Shown: piece by piece, positions 12,269 to 20,818 of the stretch
Layout of the letters: each line of letters starts with the position of its first letter
Numbering within the stretch: the stretch's first letter is position 1
Translations under genes and position numbers: made by a program
Notes under the pieces: model-generated
Database searches by the model: none
Told to the model about the DNA's origin: nothing
Seen by the model: the letters and a program-made list of their open reading frames with translations, nothing else
Assembly (NCBI RefSeq): GCF_002994745.2
Contig: NC_037094.1
Span: forward strand, 11,035,001-11,099,000
Length of the DNA stretch: 64,000 nucleotides
Reading direction: 5' to 3'
From: Rosa chinensis
Taxonomy: Eukaryota > Streptophyta > Magnoliopsida > Rosales > Rosaceae

Positions 12269-12485
12269 TGTTTCAGAGAAACTGAAGAGTGAATTGGTGA
12301 GTCTTCTTCTCATATTGAGGGGGTTTATATAGGGTTACAAAGTAGTGTAAATTTGCCCTACATACATTAGTATATTTGCTACACAATTTCTCTACCTCTC
12401 AATGTGCATTTCATACAAACCACACATTCTCCACTTCTTAAGTGCATACTCCATGATATAGACATTTTACCTATTTACTACAACA
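12269..12485 (-). repeat. 3' LTR of the complete copia element
   Basis: The LTR is 217 bp with TG...CA ends. It matches the 19234-19450 copy at every base I compared. The purine tract on the internal side fixes it as the 3' LTR of a minus-strand element. Confidence 0.95.
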
Positions 12486-12822
12486 CTCCCCCTTGGATAT
12501 ATCATGTCAGTAGTATTGTCTTGGAGGTGCGCTTCTAATTTGCCTCGTTAAAAACCTTGCCAAGTAATAAAACCCTGTGGGAAAAACAACCTTGGTCGAA
12601 GGAGAAAAAGAGCACAACGCGCGTTGAGTGTGGAGTTTGTTTCTGGATAACATGGTGCTTCTCTTGTTGCCTCATTAAAAACCTTGCCGAGTAACAAAAA
12701 CCCAGTGGGATAAAAATAACCTCGGTCGAAAGGGAAAAAGAGCACAACACACCCTTCACGCTTTTGAGATGAACATGTAGACATCTCCCCCTGATGTCTG
12801 TGCCTCCCCCTGATGACAACGA
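12486..12822 (-). other. Copia 3' untranslated region with two imperfect repeats
   Basis: Between the pol stop and the LTR, a segment of about 65 bp occurs twice (around 12538-12615 and 12667-12750). Each copy contains TTAAAAACCTTGCC(A/G)AGTAA, then GTGGGA, then CCT(T/C)GGTCGAA and AAAAAGAGCACAAC. This type of repeated 3' segment is common in plant copia elements. Short frames here (12535-12826) are translations of the repeat. Confidence 0.7.
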
Positions 12823-15800
12823 TCATGGGAGTTCAGATAATTTCCGCAAGCCAATTCTTGCCACATGTTTCTCGAACGTGGATTTGGGCAATGACTTAGT
12901 GAACAAGTCTGCCACATTGTCCTCAGATCGAACCTGGTTCACCTTGATCTTGAGGAGCTTCTGTTGTTGCTGATTGTAGAAGAATTTGGGTGATATGTGC
13001 TTGGTGTTGTCGCCTTTGATGTAACCTTGCTTCATTTGTTCAATGCAAGCAGCATTATCTTCATAAATGCTCGTTGGTTCATCTGTGGTAGACTTCAAAC
13101 CACAATTGCTTCGAACATGCGTAACTATGGATCGAAGCCATATACATTCACGAACTGCTTCGTGAAGAGCAATAATCTCTGCATGATTTGAAGAGGTAGC
13201 GACTAGGGTCTGCTTTGTAGACCTCCAAGATATCGCGGTTTTTCCCATGGTGAAAACATAACCAGTTTGGGAGCGACCTTTGTGTGGGTCAGAGAGGTAC
13301 CCAGCATCAGCAAAACCTTCCAAAACACTTATATCGTTTTGGGATGGGGAGAGGGAACGCAATCCACCATGTGTGGCGTTCCTGACACTTGATGGGTCCG
13401 AATCCATCTTCTTTCTGTAGGGATAGAACAAGCCCATATCGATCGTACTACTTAGGTATCGAAAGATATCTTTAACACCAGTCCAATGGCGTCGTGTTGG
13501 CGCAGAGCTATATCTAGCTAGCAAGTTCACAGCGAATGAGATGTCTGGTCTCGTGCATTGTGCTAAGTACAATAATGCACCTATTGCACTTAGGTAGGGC
13601 ACTTCTGCCTCTAGCACTTCTTCATCGTCATCTTTTGGACGAAATGGATCCTTCTTTGGATCAAGACTACGGACGACCATTGGGGTGCTTGAAGGCTTAA
13701 TTTTGTCAGTGTTGAAACGCCTAAGCATCTTTTGGGTATAAGCTGATTGATGAATCAGGATACCATCTCTACGGTGCTCAAGTTCTAAACCGAGACAAAA
13801 CCGTGTTTTCCCAAGATCTTTCATCTCAAACTCGGATTTCAAGTGTTCAGCGGTTTCCCTTAACTCTTTAAGGGTGCCAATTATGTTCATGTCATCGACA
13901 TAAACCGCTACTATTGAAAATCCGGAACTTGTCCTTTTTATGAACACACATGGGCATAGTTCGTTATTGACATATCCCTTACCAATCAAGTAGTCACTTA
14001 GACGGTTATACCACATCCGTCCGGATTGTTTTAATCCATATAGTGAGCGTTTCAATCTAATTGCAAACGCGCTCCGTGGATTAGAGCCACTTGATTTGGG
14101 TAGTTGAATTCCATCTGGAATATTCATGTATATCTCTGTATCTAGATCCCCATATAGATATGCAGTAACCACATCCATAAGCTGCATGTTCAGTTTTTCG
14201 GAAACTACCAAACTGACAAGGTAGCGGAACGTAATAACGTCCATTACGGGAGAGTAGGTCTCCTCGTAGTCGATTCCAGGGCGTTGTGAGAAGCCTTGCG
14301 CCACGAGACGAGCTTTGTATCTTACAATCTCGTTTTTCTCATTACGCTTTCTAACGAATACCCATTTGTGACCAACTGGTTTGGTGTTGGGTGGTATTGG
14401 TACAATTTTGCCAAATACCTTTCTTTTCGTTAGAGAATCAAGTTCTGCCTGGATCGCATCTTTCCATTTTGGCCAATCAGCTCTACGTTGACATTCATCA
14501 ACGGAGCGTGGTTCGATGTCATCGGTCTCAATAATCTCACGCGCCACTGAATACGCGAATACATCATCAATGATGATGGAGTTTCTTTCCCACGTCCCAT
14601 GTACACTAGTGTAATTTACAGAGATCTCTATGTTCTCATGGATAGGTTCTGACACTGAGGCGTCCCCCAATGATGTCTCTTGGACATAACCATAATCCGG
14701 AACATTCTCATGGGATGGATTTTGAGTATCGATGATCAAAGGATTTATTTGTGCCTCATTCGCTCTTTTTCTAGGGCGAGTATCCTTCGAACCAATCGGT
14801 CTACCGCGCTTCCTTGCGGGACCTGCAGCCATAGATGCCACATTATTGCCATGTTGAGCAATGGTGCCATCTCCTGGCGTTATAGGAGTGGCGTTATGTC
14901 CATTATTCGGGACATCAATCCTTGCAGGCACGTTTGCAGCAGGTATGTGTGATCTCGTCACTTTAGCAACATCAGAAAACGCATCAGGCAGAGTGTCTGC
15001 TACGTTCTGGAGCTCGATTATTCTTCGCACTTCAAGTTCGGACTGTGCGGTATGGGGATCGAGATGAGACATAGTGGGGACAGACCACGACAATTCCTGT
15101 CGTTCCTGTTGAACATTTGTGTTCTTATCTCCCCCTAATGATGGGAAGACTGTCTCATCAAAGTGACAATCCGCAAATCTAGCGGTAAAGAGATCGCCTG
15201 TCAAGGGTTCAAGGTAGCGGACGATAGTTGGAGATTCATATCCAACATAAATGCTCATTCGTCGTTGTGGACCCATCTTAGTACGCTGTGGCGGCGTAAT
15301 AGGCACATAAATAGTACACCCAAAAATGCGTAAGTGCGAGATATTAGGCTCGTACCCAGTCACTAGCTGTAACGCAGAGTAAGATTGGGTTGCAGTGGGT
15401 CGTAGACGAATTAGCGTCGCTGCATGTAATATTGCATATCCCCAAGCAGAAACAGGAAGATTAGTGTGCATTACTAATGTCCGTGCTATCATTTGTAGTC
15501 TTTTGATAGCGGCTTCTGCGAGACCATTTTGGGTATGAACATGGGGAACTGGATGTTCTACATCAATCCCCAGTGACATGCAATAGTCATCGAATGTTTT
15601 CGATGTAAACTCCCCAGCATTATCAAGTCGAATTGACTTAATTGGATGGTCAGGGTAGTGAGCCCGTAGACGGATAATCTGGGCGAGGAGTTTAGCATAA
15701 GCAGCATTTCGAGTGGACAACAGCGCGACATGTGACCAGCGTGTCGACGCATCAACCAATACCATAAAGTATTTGAAAGGTCCGCATGATGGTTGAATTG

Positions 15801-16701
15801 GTCCACAGATATCCCCTTGGATTCTCTGTAAGAACGGAATGAGTATTTTAGGATCCTTTGCGTAGGACGGTCTCGGTCCTAATTTCCCGAAGGAACAGGC
15901 TTTGCAAAATGAGCGAGGGGCCTTAGAAGCAACCAATGAGGATTTTGGTTGGGCCTGAGCGTCTGTAGCGCTATTAGAAGCAAAATGTGTGACTACATCT
16001 CCTTTTATGGCATTGTAGCCATTGGGAGGAACAATCATGGCGTTATGCTCATGGTTGGTGTCATTACATGGGACTTGGGCAGTCTTATGGCGCCCCAAGA
16101 CGGCTGCAGCACCAGATGCTGCAATTGTTGCGGTCTTGTTAAGTCCAGGAATCAATTCTCGATTCTTGCTTCTTCTCACTCTGAAGAATGGATGTCCGTG
16201 TGAAGTCTTTAGTATACGGAGCATCATATCACGACCAGGGTGCCCTAGTCGGTCATGCCAAAGCCAATATGTGTCAGAATCCAAGAGATCTTCTCTTATG
16301 ACATTATTGGATTCAATTGGTCGAATTGTAGTGACATAAAGTCCACTAGATTGACACATAAGTTTCTCTAAGATGCGCTTTCGTCCGCAATCATTAGAGG
16401 TAATGCAAAGGAACTCTTTTCCGTTCTCAGTATGCGTTTCCGCATGGAATCCGTTGGCTCTTAAATCTTTAAAACTCAATAAGGTTCGATTTGCCTTAGG
16501 AGCATAGAGAGCTTCAGTGACTTTAATCAAGGTGCCATTTGGCAATAGGAATTGGGCCATTCCATGTCCTTGAACTAAACCTGATGGCCCAGCCATCGTA
16601 GTCATAGTGGAATATGTAGGCAACATCTCCAAGAATAATTGCCTATGTCGTAGAATGGTGTGCGTAGTCGCACTATCAGCGAGACATTGTAGTTCATCCA
16701 T
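12823..16701 (-). CDS. pol: Copia pol polyprotein (protease-integrase-RT-RNase H)
   Basis: The frame encodes 1292 residues without a break. The protease motif ADSATTH has Asp9, with Ala in place of the usual Gly. The GAG-pre-integrase part (HDRLGHPG, about 150) and a Cys pair (CKAC, about 266) follow. The integrase core has Asp297, Asp360 and Glu396, a D-62-D-35-E spacing. The reverse transcriptase has MDVVTAYLYG and the YVDDM active site. RNase H has ADAGY, the HAEIIALHEA glutamate and YEDNAA. A TAA lies two codons before the ATG, so pol is separate from gag and in another frame. Expression would need a spliced or internal RNA, or re-initiation. Two Asn/Pro-rich inserts and an AT-hook-like RKRGRPIGSKD (after integrase) are unusual. 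Confidence 0.95.
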   Translation of the reverse strand: MDELQCLADSATTHTILRHRQLFLEMLPTYSTMTTMAGPSGLVQGHGMAQFLLPNGTLIKVTEALYAPKANRTLLSFKDLRANGFHAETHTENGKEFLCITSNDCGRKRILEKLMCQSSGLYVTTIRPIESNNVIREDLLDSDTYWLWHDRLGHPGRDMMLRILKTSHGHPFFRVRRSKNRELIPGLNKTATIAASGAAAVLGRHKTAQVPCNDTNHEHNAMIVPPNGYNAIKGDVVTHFASNSATDAQAQPKSSLVASKAPRSFCKACSFGKLGPRPSYAKDPKILIPFLQRIQGDICGPIQPSCGPFKYFMVLVDASTRWSHVALLSTRNAAYAKLLAQIIRLRAHYPDHPIKSIRLDNAGEFTSKTFDDYCMSLGIDVEHPVPHVHTQNGLAEAAIKRLQMIARTLVMHTNLPVSAWGYAILHAATLIRLRPTATQSYSALQLVTGYEPNISHLRIFGCTIYVPITPPQRTKMGPQRRMSIYVGYESPTIVRYLEPLTGDLFTARFADCHFDETVFPSLGGDKNTNVQQERQELSWSVPTMSHLDPHTAQSELEVRRIIELQNVADTLPDAFSDVAKVTRSHIPAANVPARIDVPNNGHNATPITPGDGTIAQHGNNVASMAAGPARKRGRPIGSKDTRPRKRANEAQINPLIIDTQNPSHENVPDYGYVQETSLGDASVSEPIHENIEISVNYTSVHGTWERNSIIIDDVFAYSVAREIIETDDIEPRSVDECQRRADWPKWKDAIQAELDSLTKRKVFGKIVPIPPNTKPVGHKWVFVRKRNEKNEIVRYKARLVAQGFSQRPGIDYEETYSPVMDVITFRYLVSLVVSEKLNMQLMDVVTAYLYGDLDTEIYMNIPDGIQLPKSSGSNPRSAFAIRLKRSLYGLKQSGRMWYNRLSDYLIGKGYVNNELCPCVFIKRTSSGFSIVAVYVDDMNIIGTLKELRETAEHLKSEFEMKDLGKTRFCLGLELEHRRDGILIHQSAYTQKMLRRFNTDKIKPSSTPMVVRSLDPKKDPFRPKDDDEEVLEAEVPYLSAIGALLYLAQCTRPDISFAVNLLARYSSAPTRRHWTGVKDIFRYLSSTIDMGLFYPYRKKMDSDPSSVRNATHGGLRSLSPSQNDISVLEGFADAGYLSDPHKGRSQTGYVFTMGKTAISWRSTKQTLVATSSNHAEIIALHEAVRECIWLRSIVTHVRSNCGLKSTTDEPTSIYEDNAACIEQMKQGYIKGDNTKHISPKFFYNQQQQKLLKIKVNQVRSEDNVADLFTKSLPKSTFEKHVARIGLRKLSELP

Positions 16702-17063
16702 TCCTTAAGAGAAAAGCTCGTAATTAAAAAGGAGTCATAAAGGAAAGAACTCAACTTTATTAATAAGCCAAACGGAATTACATCATCATTTATTTCATCA
16801 AAGAAAGCGTAATCCAATAAACTTAGTTAATGCAAAGCAATGGTAGTCGTCTAACTTCTTTCGGTAATTCCAATGCAAAGGTGACCAGGTGAGTAGAGAG
16901 ATGTTGGTGGAGCAAAGGCTCGCTTAAGTACCAATTATCTCAAAACCTTCCTAGACATCACAATTACATTGAGTACGCCTACTTTTGAAGAAAGATTAAT
17001 CCCATTGGCATCTACTATAGGATAATGTGGCGATTGCCTACATCTCTTGGAAAATGAGAAGAC
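16702..17063 (-). other. Non-coding spacer between gag and pol
   Basis: These 362 bp hold stops in the gag and pol frames. Most copia elements encode gag and pol in one frame, so this spacer is notable. It could hold a splice acceptor for a pol mRNA. No clear signal can be named from sequence alone. Confidence 0.6.
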
Positions 17064-18173
17064 TTAATCAAAATCGCCAGTTTCTGGGTTTTGATTTTTG
17101 TCGTCTTCCACCCTTAGATCGAGATTGCCATCTTGATCTTCTTGTTCCATGTAATTTGCCTCCCTTGCTTCAGGATACATTTTGTACGCGTTTGCAACAT
17201 TCTGGGATGCTTTACATGCCCTTGCCCAATGTCCAGGTAGTCCACATCGGAGACAAGCATCGTTATGGTCAGGTTCCCTTGATCGAGGTGCTTTAGGAGC
17301 ACTTTGAAAACGGTTGTTTCCATTGGTGGTGTTACCACCATAACCGGAGGCTTGGCCTCGCTCTCTCTTCACACGTTTACCTCCACGGTTCCGTGCACGC
17401 CTATCTTGGCGGTTTCCTTCCTCTTTAGGGCGAGAATATGGACCTGAACGTCCATAATTATCCCTTCTTTTAGGGTTTCGCTCCTTGCGTCCTCCCTTGG
17501 AGGTGCGACTATAATTAGACTCCGGAATTGACTTGGTTCCCACGGGTCTAGAGTTATAGTTCTTCACAAGTATGTTGTCGTGCTTTTCAGCTACGTTCAT
17601 GACACCAATTAGCTCATGAAATCTTGTGATGCGTCTAGCATTGATATCAATTCGATAGTTTTTAGCTATCATTAATGCAGAGACAGGGAAGGTAGAGAGA
17701 GTTTTCTCGATCAACATCGTATCAGTGATTTGATGTCCACAAAATTCCATCATAGACTTGATACGAAGTGCTTCCGAATTGTAGTCAAGAACTGTCTTGA
17801 AATCACAGAAGCGGAGGCTTTGCCATCTCTCTTCTAAGTCGGGAAGCAGGGAATCACGGACGTTGCCAAAACGCTGCTCGAGTTCTACCCATAGCTTTCT
17901 TGGGTCTTCCTCATTGAGGTACTCATTTTGGAGCGCGTCATTCATGTGCCTTGTCATGAGAATGATGGCTTTTGCTTCATTAGCCTCTCTCTTTGCTCTA
18001 TTTGCTTCAAAAGCAAGAGCTTGTTGAGGAGTAAGCACGTCCTGACTTGGCTCTTGGATCGTACTCAGGATCCCATCAGCCTTAAGATGCTGGCGCATAT
18101 CACGGATCCACCTGTGGTATCCTGCGCCTGTTGTCCCTAGTGGGTTGAAGCTCAACTTGTTCAGGTTACTCAT
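17064..18173 (-). CDS. gag: Copia gag (nucleocapsid) protein
   Basis: The protein is 369 residues from the ATG at 18173. The same frame is open further upstream only through a TTG. The N-terminal half (NKLSFNPLGTTGAGYHRWIR, then KLWVELEQRFG) matches copia capsid-like gag. A long basic Arg/Gly/Asn-rich part follows. The CCHC zinc knuckle CLRCGLPGHWARAC has Cys307, Cys310, His315 and Cys320, all present. It would package element RNA into particles in the cytoplasm. The frame ends 362 bp before pol and is in a different frame from it. Confidence 0.93.
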   Translation of the reverse strand: MSNLNKLSFNPLGTTGAGYHRWIRDMRQHLKADGILSTIQEPSQDVLTPQQALAFEANRAKREANEAKAIILMTRHMNDALQNEYLNEEDPRKLWVELEQRFGNVRDSLLPDLEERWQSLRFCDFKTVLDYNSEALRIKSMMEFCGHQITDTMLIEKTLSTFPVSALMIAKNYRIDINARRITRFHELIGVMNVAEKHDNILVKNYNSRPVGTKSIPESNYSRTSKGGRKERNPKRRDNYGRSGPYSRPKEEGNRQDRRARNRGGKRVKRERGQASGYGGNTTNGNNRFQSAPKAPRSREPDHNDACLRCGLPGHWARACKASQNVANAYKMYPEAREANYMEQEDQDGNLDLRVEDDKNQNPETGDFD

Positions 18174-19219
18174 CCTGAAGAACAACAAGAAAATAGGGTT
18201 AGTTTCGGAGCGAAAAAGGCTACCACGAAAAACTATAAACTTTCTGAGCGTAATCGCTTTCAAGAAATTAGGGATTTTCTGAGCGTAGTCGCTTCCAAGA
18301 AAATCTTGATTCCAAGAGGGGTTTTGGATTAAATCGAAACAATGATGTATGTGGTCGATTGTTTTCTTCTCAACAAATTCTAAGTTTGGAGGACTCTACA
18401 AGCTCTAAGCTTGGAGTGAGCACGAACCCCCACAGTTCGGCCTTTTTGGTCTCCCCTATGAAGAAGAAAGGGGGTAGAATAAGGGATGTTGGAAGTCCCC
18501 GTGAAAAGAAGAGAAAAGTAATAAAAACTTCAAAAACGGGAACTTTTAGAAAAGTTTACCTTAAGAATTGACCGGAAAAAGTGTCCGGAAAGTCGCCGGA
18601 AAAGTGTCCGAAAGTCGCCGGAAAAGTGTCCGGAAGTCGCCGGAAAAGTGTCCGAAAGTGGCCGGAAAAGTTGCCGGAAAAGTGGCCGGAAAAGTTGCCG
18701 GAAAAGTGGCCGGAAAGTTGCCGGAAAAGTGGCCGGAAAAGTTGCCGGAAAAGTGGCCGGAAAATGGCTCGGCAGATCTGCCGGCAGATGCTCGGCAGGC
18801 TGTCGGCAGGTGCTCGGCAGGGGGCTCGGCAGCTGTCGGCAGGTGCTCGGCAGGGGGTCTGCAGGGCTCTCGGCAGGTCTCGGCAGGTGGTGTGCAGGGG
18901 CCTCGGCAGGTGCTCGGCAGGTCTCGGCAGGTGGTGTGCAGGGGCCTCGGCAGGTGCTCGGCAGGTCTCGGCAGGTGGTGTGCAGGGGCCTCGGCAGCTG
19001 CTCGGCAGCGGTTCGGCAGCGGTTCAGGAATTCCAGAGGCCGGTTCAGGCTGTTTTTGGCCGGTTTTGGAGGTTCTGAGACCGGTTCTGAGCTTCTGGGA
19101 TCAAGGGCTTTGATATGTGATAGGATTTGGGGGTTTCTTGTAAGGTTGGTAAAATGACCTAGTTCGGATCAAGAACTTTCACTACTCTAATCGATTTCGA
19201 TTCTAATTCTAGAGCGATT
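18174..19219 (-). repeat. Copia leader with two tandem arrays
   Basis: The region between primer-binding site and gag holds two arrays, described here on the plus strand. Array 1 (about 18570-18765) is built from GCCGGAAAAGT(G/T) units of about 18 bp. Array 2 (about 18775-19015) is built from CTCGGCAG(G/C)T units and includes a 44-bp unit present three times between about 18868 and 19003. All three plus-strand frames stay open across the arrays (18568-19113, 18581-19078, 18648-19157), an effect of the repeat composition rather than evidence of genes. The arrays are G/C-rich and would give a structured leader. Confidence 0.85.
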
Positions 19220-19233
19220 TCGTGCTGATAACG
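19220..19233 (-). promoter_or_regulatory. Primer-binding site, not the usual tRNA-iMet type
   Basis: Directly inside the 5' LTR the element strand reads CGTTATCAGCACGA. It does not match TGGTATCAGAGC, the usual initiator-tRNA 3' end complement (seen in the other copia element at 53417). From memory of plant tRNA-Ile(AAU), the 14 bases complement its anticodon stem-loop (UCGUGCUIAUAACG, with inosine pairing to C). This suggests priming by a tRNA half, as known for Drosophila copia with tRNA-iMet. Confidence 0.6.
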
Positions 19234-19450
19234 TGTTTCAGAGAAACTGAAGAGTGAATTGGTGAGTCTTCTTCTCATATTGAGGGGGTTTATATAGGGT
19301 TACAAAGTAGTGTAAATTTGCCCTACATACATTAGTATATTTGCTACACAATTTCTCTACCTCTCAATGTGCATTTCATACAAACCACACATTCTCCACT
19401 TCTTAAGTGCATACTCCATGATATAGACATTTTACCTATTTACTACAACA
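19234..19450 (-). repeat. 5' LTR of the complete copia element
   Basis: The LTR is 217 bp with TG...CA ends and is identical to the 12269-12485 copy. On the minus strand CTATATAAACC (about 19288-19298) is a good TATA box, which places the RNA start about 30 bp further in, within the LTR. Confidence 0.95.
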
Positions 19451-19455
19451 GTTAT

Positions 19456-20202
19456 TTAATTATTGATCACTTTTGATCAAGTGTCGATCATACAAGAATC
19501 TAGGAAGTTCAGGACTGTACCAAACGCTTAGTTATCTCGCAGAAAACCTCTATCTCTCTATCACTCTTCCAAGCAATGCAAAAACAATAAAAGATGAGTC
19601 CGTGGCAAAACAGTGAAAGAGAACTGAGATAAGAGGCAAAATCATCCAACCACTTAGGCTTGTTTACTGTTCATATAATCAGTTTTGTTGCAAATAAAAC
19701 TGTGTAAGATCTAAATGTGATAAGATCTTTAATTATACGTGCAATAAATACTGTGCTCGCCTTTTATTGGACATAACTCTTTAATTAGTTGTTTCAGATT
19801 TCTCTTTCATTTTAGAATGAGAAATACTAAATATAATTAACTATTTAATGTGCGAACACTTTATGGTAATTATATTCTGCATCAACACTTACTTGGAACG
19901 AAGAACCAATTATGAGAAATTTTATTAACACTTAATACACATTCTAATTTTTTTACATTTAAAATCAGATTATATGAGCAAATAAAATGACTTAAAAAAC
20001 ATTCATATTAGAAAAAGAACTATAATTGGAATATGTTTAATAGCTTTTAATATTGTTATAAATTCAAGTTGAAATCATTGTCATGAGTTCATGACAAGCT
20101 TGATTATTAGTAATTATGCATTACAAAATTCTTATGATCGTTCATATTGTTTATTGGTAATTAATAGAAAGAAAATAAAACCTAGTATGATATATACCCT
20201 AA
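19456..20202. other. A/T-rich intergenic region
   Basis: Nothing recognisable was found. There are short A/T-rich stretches and no convincing frame. Confidence 0.4.
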
Positions 20203-20545
20203 GGCCTCGTTTGGTTCGCGGAAAGTAAGCATCATGAAATGAAATTTGTTCTTTTCCTGTGTTTGGGATGCAAAAGGAAATGAAATACTTTCCTGAAGCA
20301 AAAGAAAATAGGGGGGAAATGGTTCCTTCCATACTCCAAATGAATCACTTTCCTCCCTTCTTTCCTTGCATTTATTACTCACAACATATTATTTTATTTC
20401 ATTAATTACATACTTTTTAACAACTTTCCGGATAACTTTCCTTACATTACCAAACATCGGAATGGAAAGTTCTTCGGAAAGTTCATTTCCCTTCCCATGG
20501 GAAAGACAAAGGAACTACTTTCCTTTCCGCGAACCAAACGAGGCC
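20203..20545. mobile_element. Tourist-like MITE (PIF/Harbinger type)
   Basis: The 343-bp element has perfect 23-bp terminal inverted repeats beginning GGCCTCGTTTGGTTCGCGG. It is flanked by TAA (20200-20202 and 20546-20548), the 3-bp target duplication of PIF/Harbinger elements. It has no coding capacity, and a transposase would have to act in trans. Perfect arms suggest a fairly recent insertion. Confidence 0.9.
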
Positions 20546-20707
20546 TAATTGGAATCTTCTTCTACAAGCTTGATTACTAGCAACTTTGCATTACAAAATC
20601 CTTATGATTGTATATGTTGTTTCATGATAACTAATGGAGAGAAAATAATAACAATGTAACTATAAACCTAGTTGGGATCCTCTTCATGTGTTCTTGATTA
20701 TTTTTCA

Positions 20708-20785
20708 ACAATTTTGACTACCAGCAATTTTGAATAACAAAATTGTCAATTTTGACTACCAGCAATTTTGAATAACAAAATTGTT
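20708..20785. repeat. Two-copy 39-bp tandem repeat
   Basis: The unit starting CAATTTTGACTACCAGCAAT occurs twice in a row with no visible differences. This is a simple local duplication. Confidence 0.8.
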
Positions 20786-20818
20786 AAGATTGTACAGGTC
20801 TCATGATAATAATTGAAA

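Larger units (their letters stand above)
12269..19450 (-). mobile_element. Complete copia LTR retrotransposon, apparently young
   Basis: The element is 7182 bp and is bounded by two 217-bp LTRs that look identical base for base. GTTAT flanks both ends (12264-12268 and 19451-19455) as a 5-bp target duplication. In element order (right to left) it has LTR, primer-binding site, repeat-rich leader, gag, a 360-bp spacer, pol, a 3' untranslated region, a purine tract (CCAAGGGGGAG, 12486-12496) and LTR. Domain order in pol is protease, GAG-pre-integrase, integrase, reverse transcriptase, RNase H, which is diagnostic of Ty1/copia. Both reading frames are open. Identical LTRs mean the insertion is recent, and this copy could still be active. 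Confidence 0.95.

Noticed and set aside
12535..12826. Two overlapping minus-strand frames after copia pol
   Set aside because: They lie in the 3' untranslated repeats of the element and repeat the same phrase.
18568..19157. Three overlapping plus-strand frames of 165-181 codons
   Set aside because: They are translations of the tandem arrays in three frames, antisense to the copia leader. Repeat composition without stop triplets explains them.
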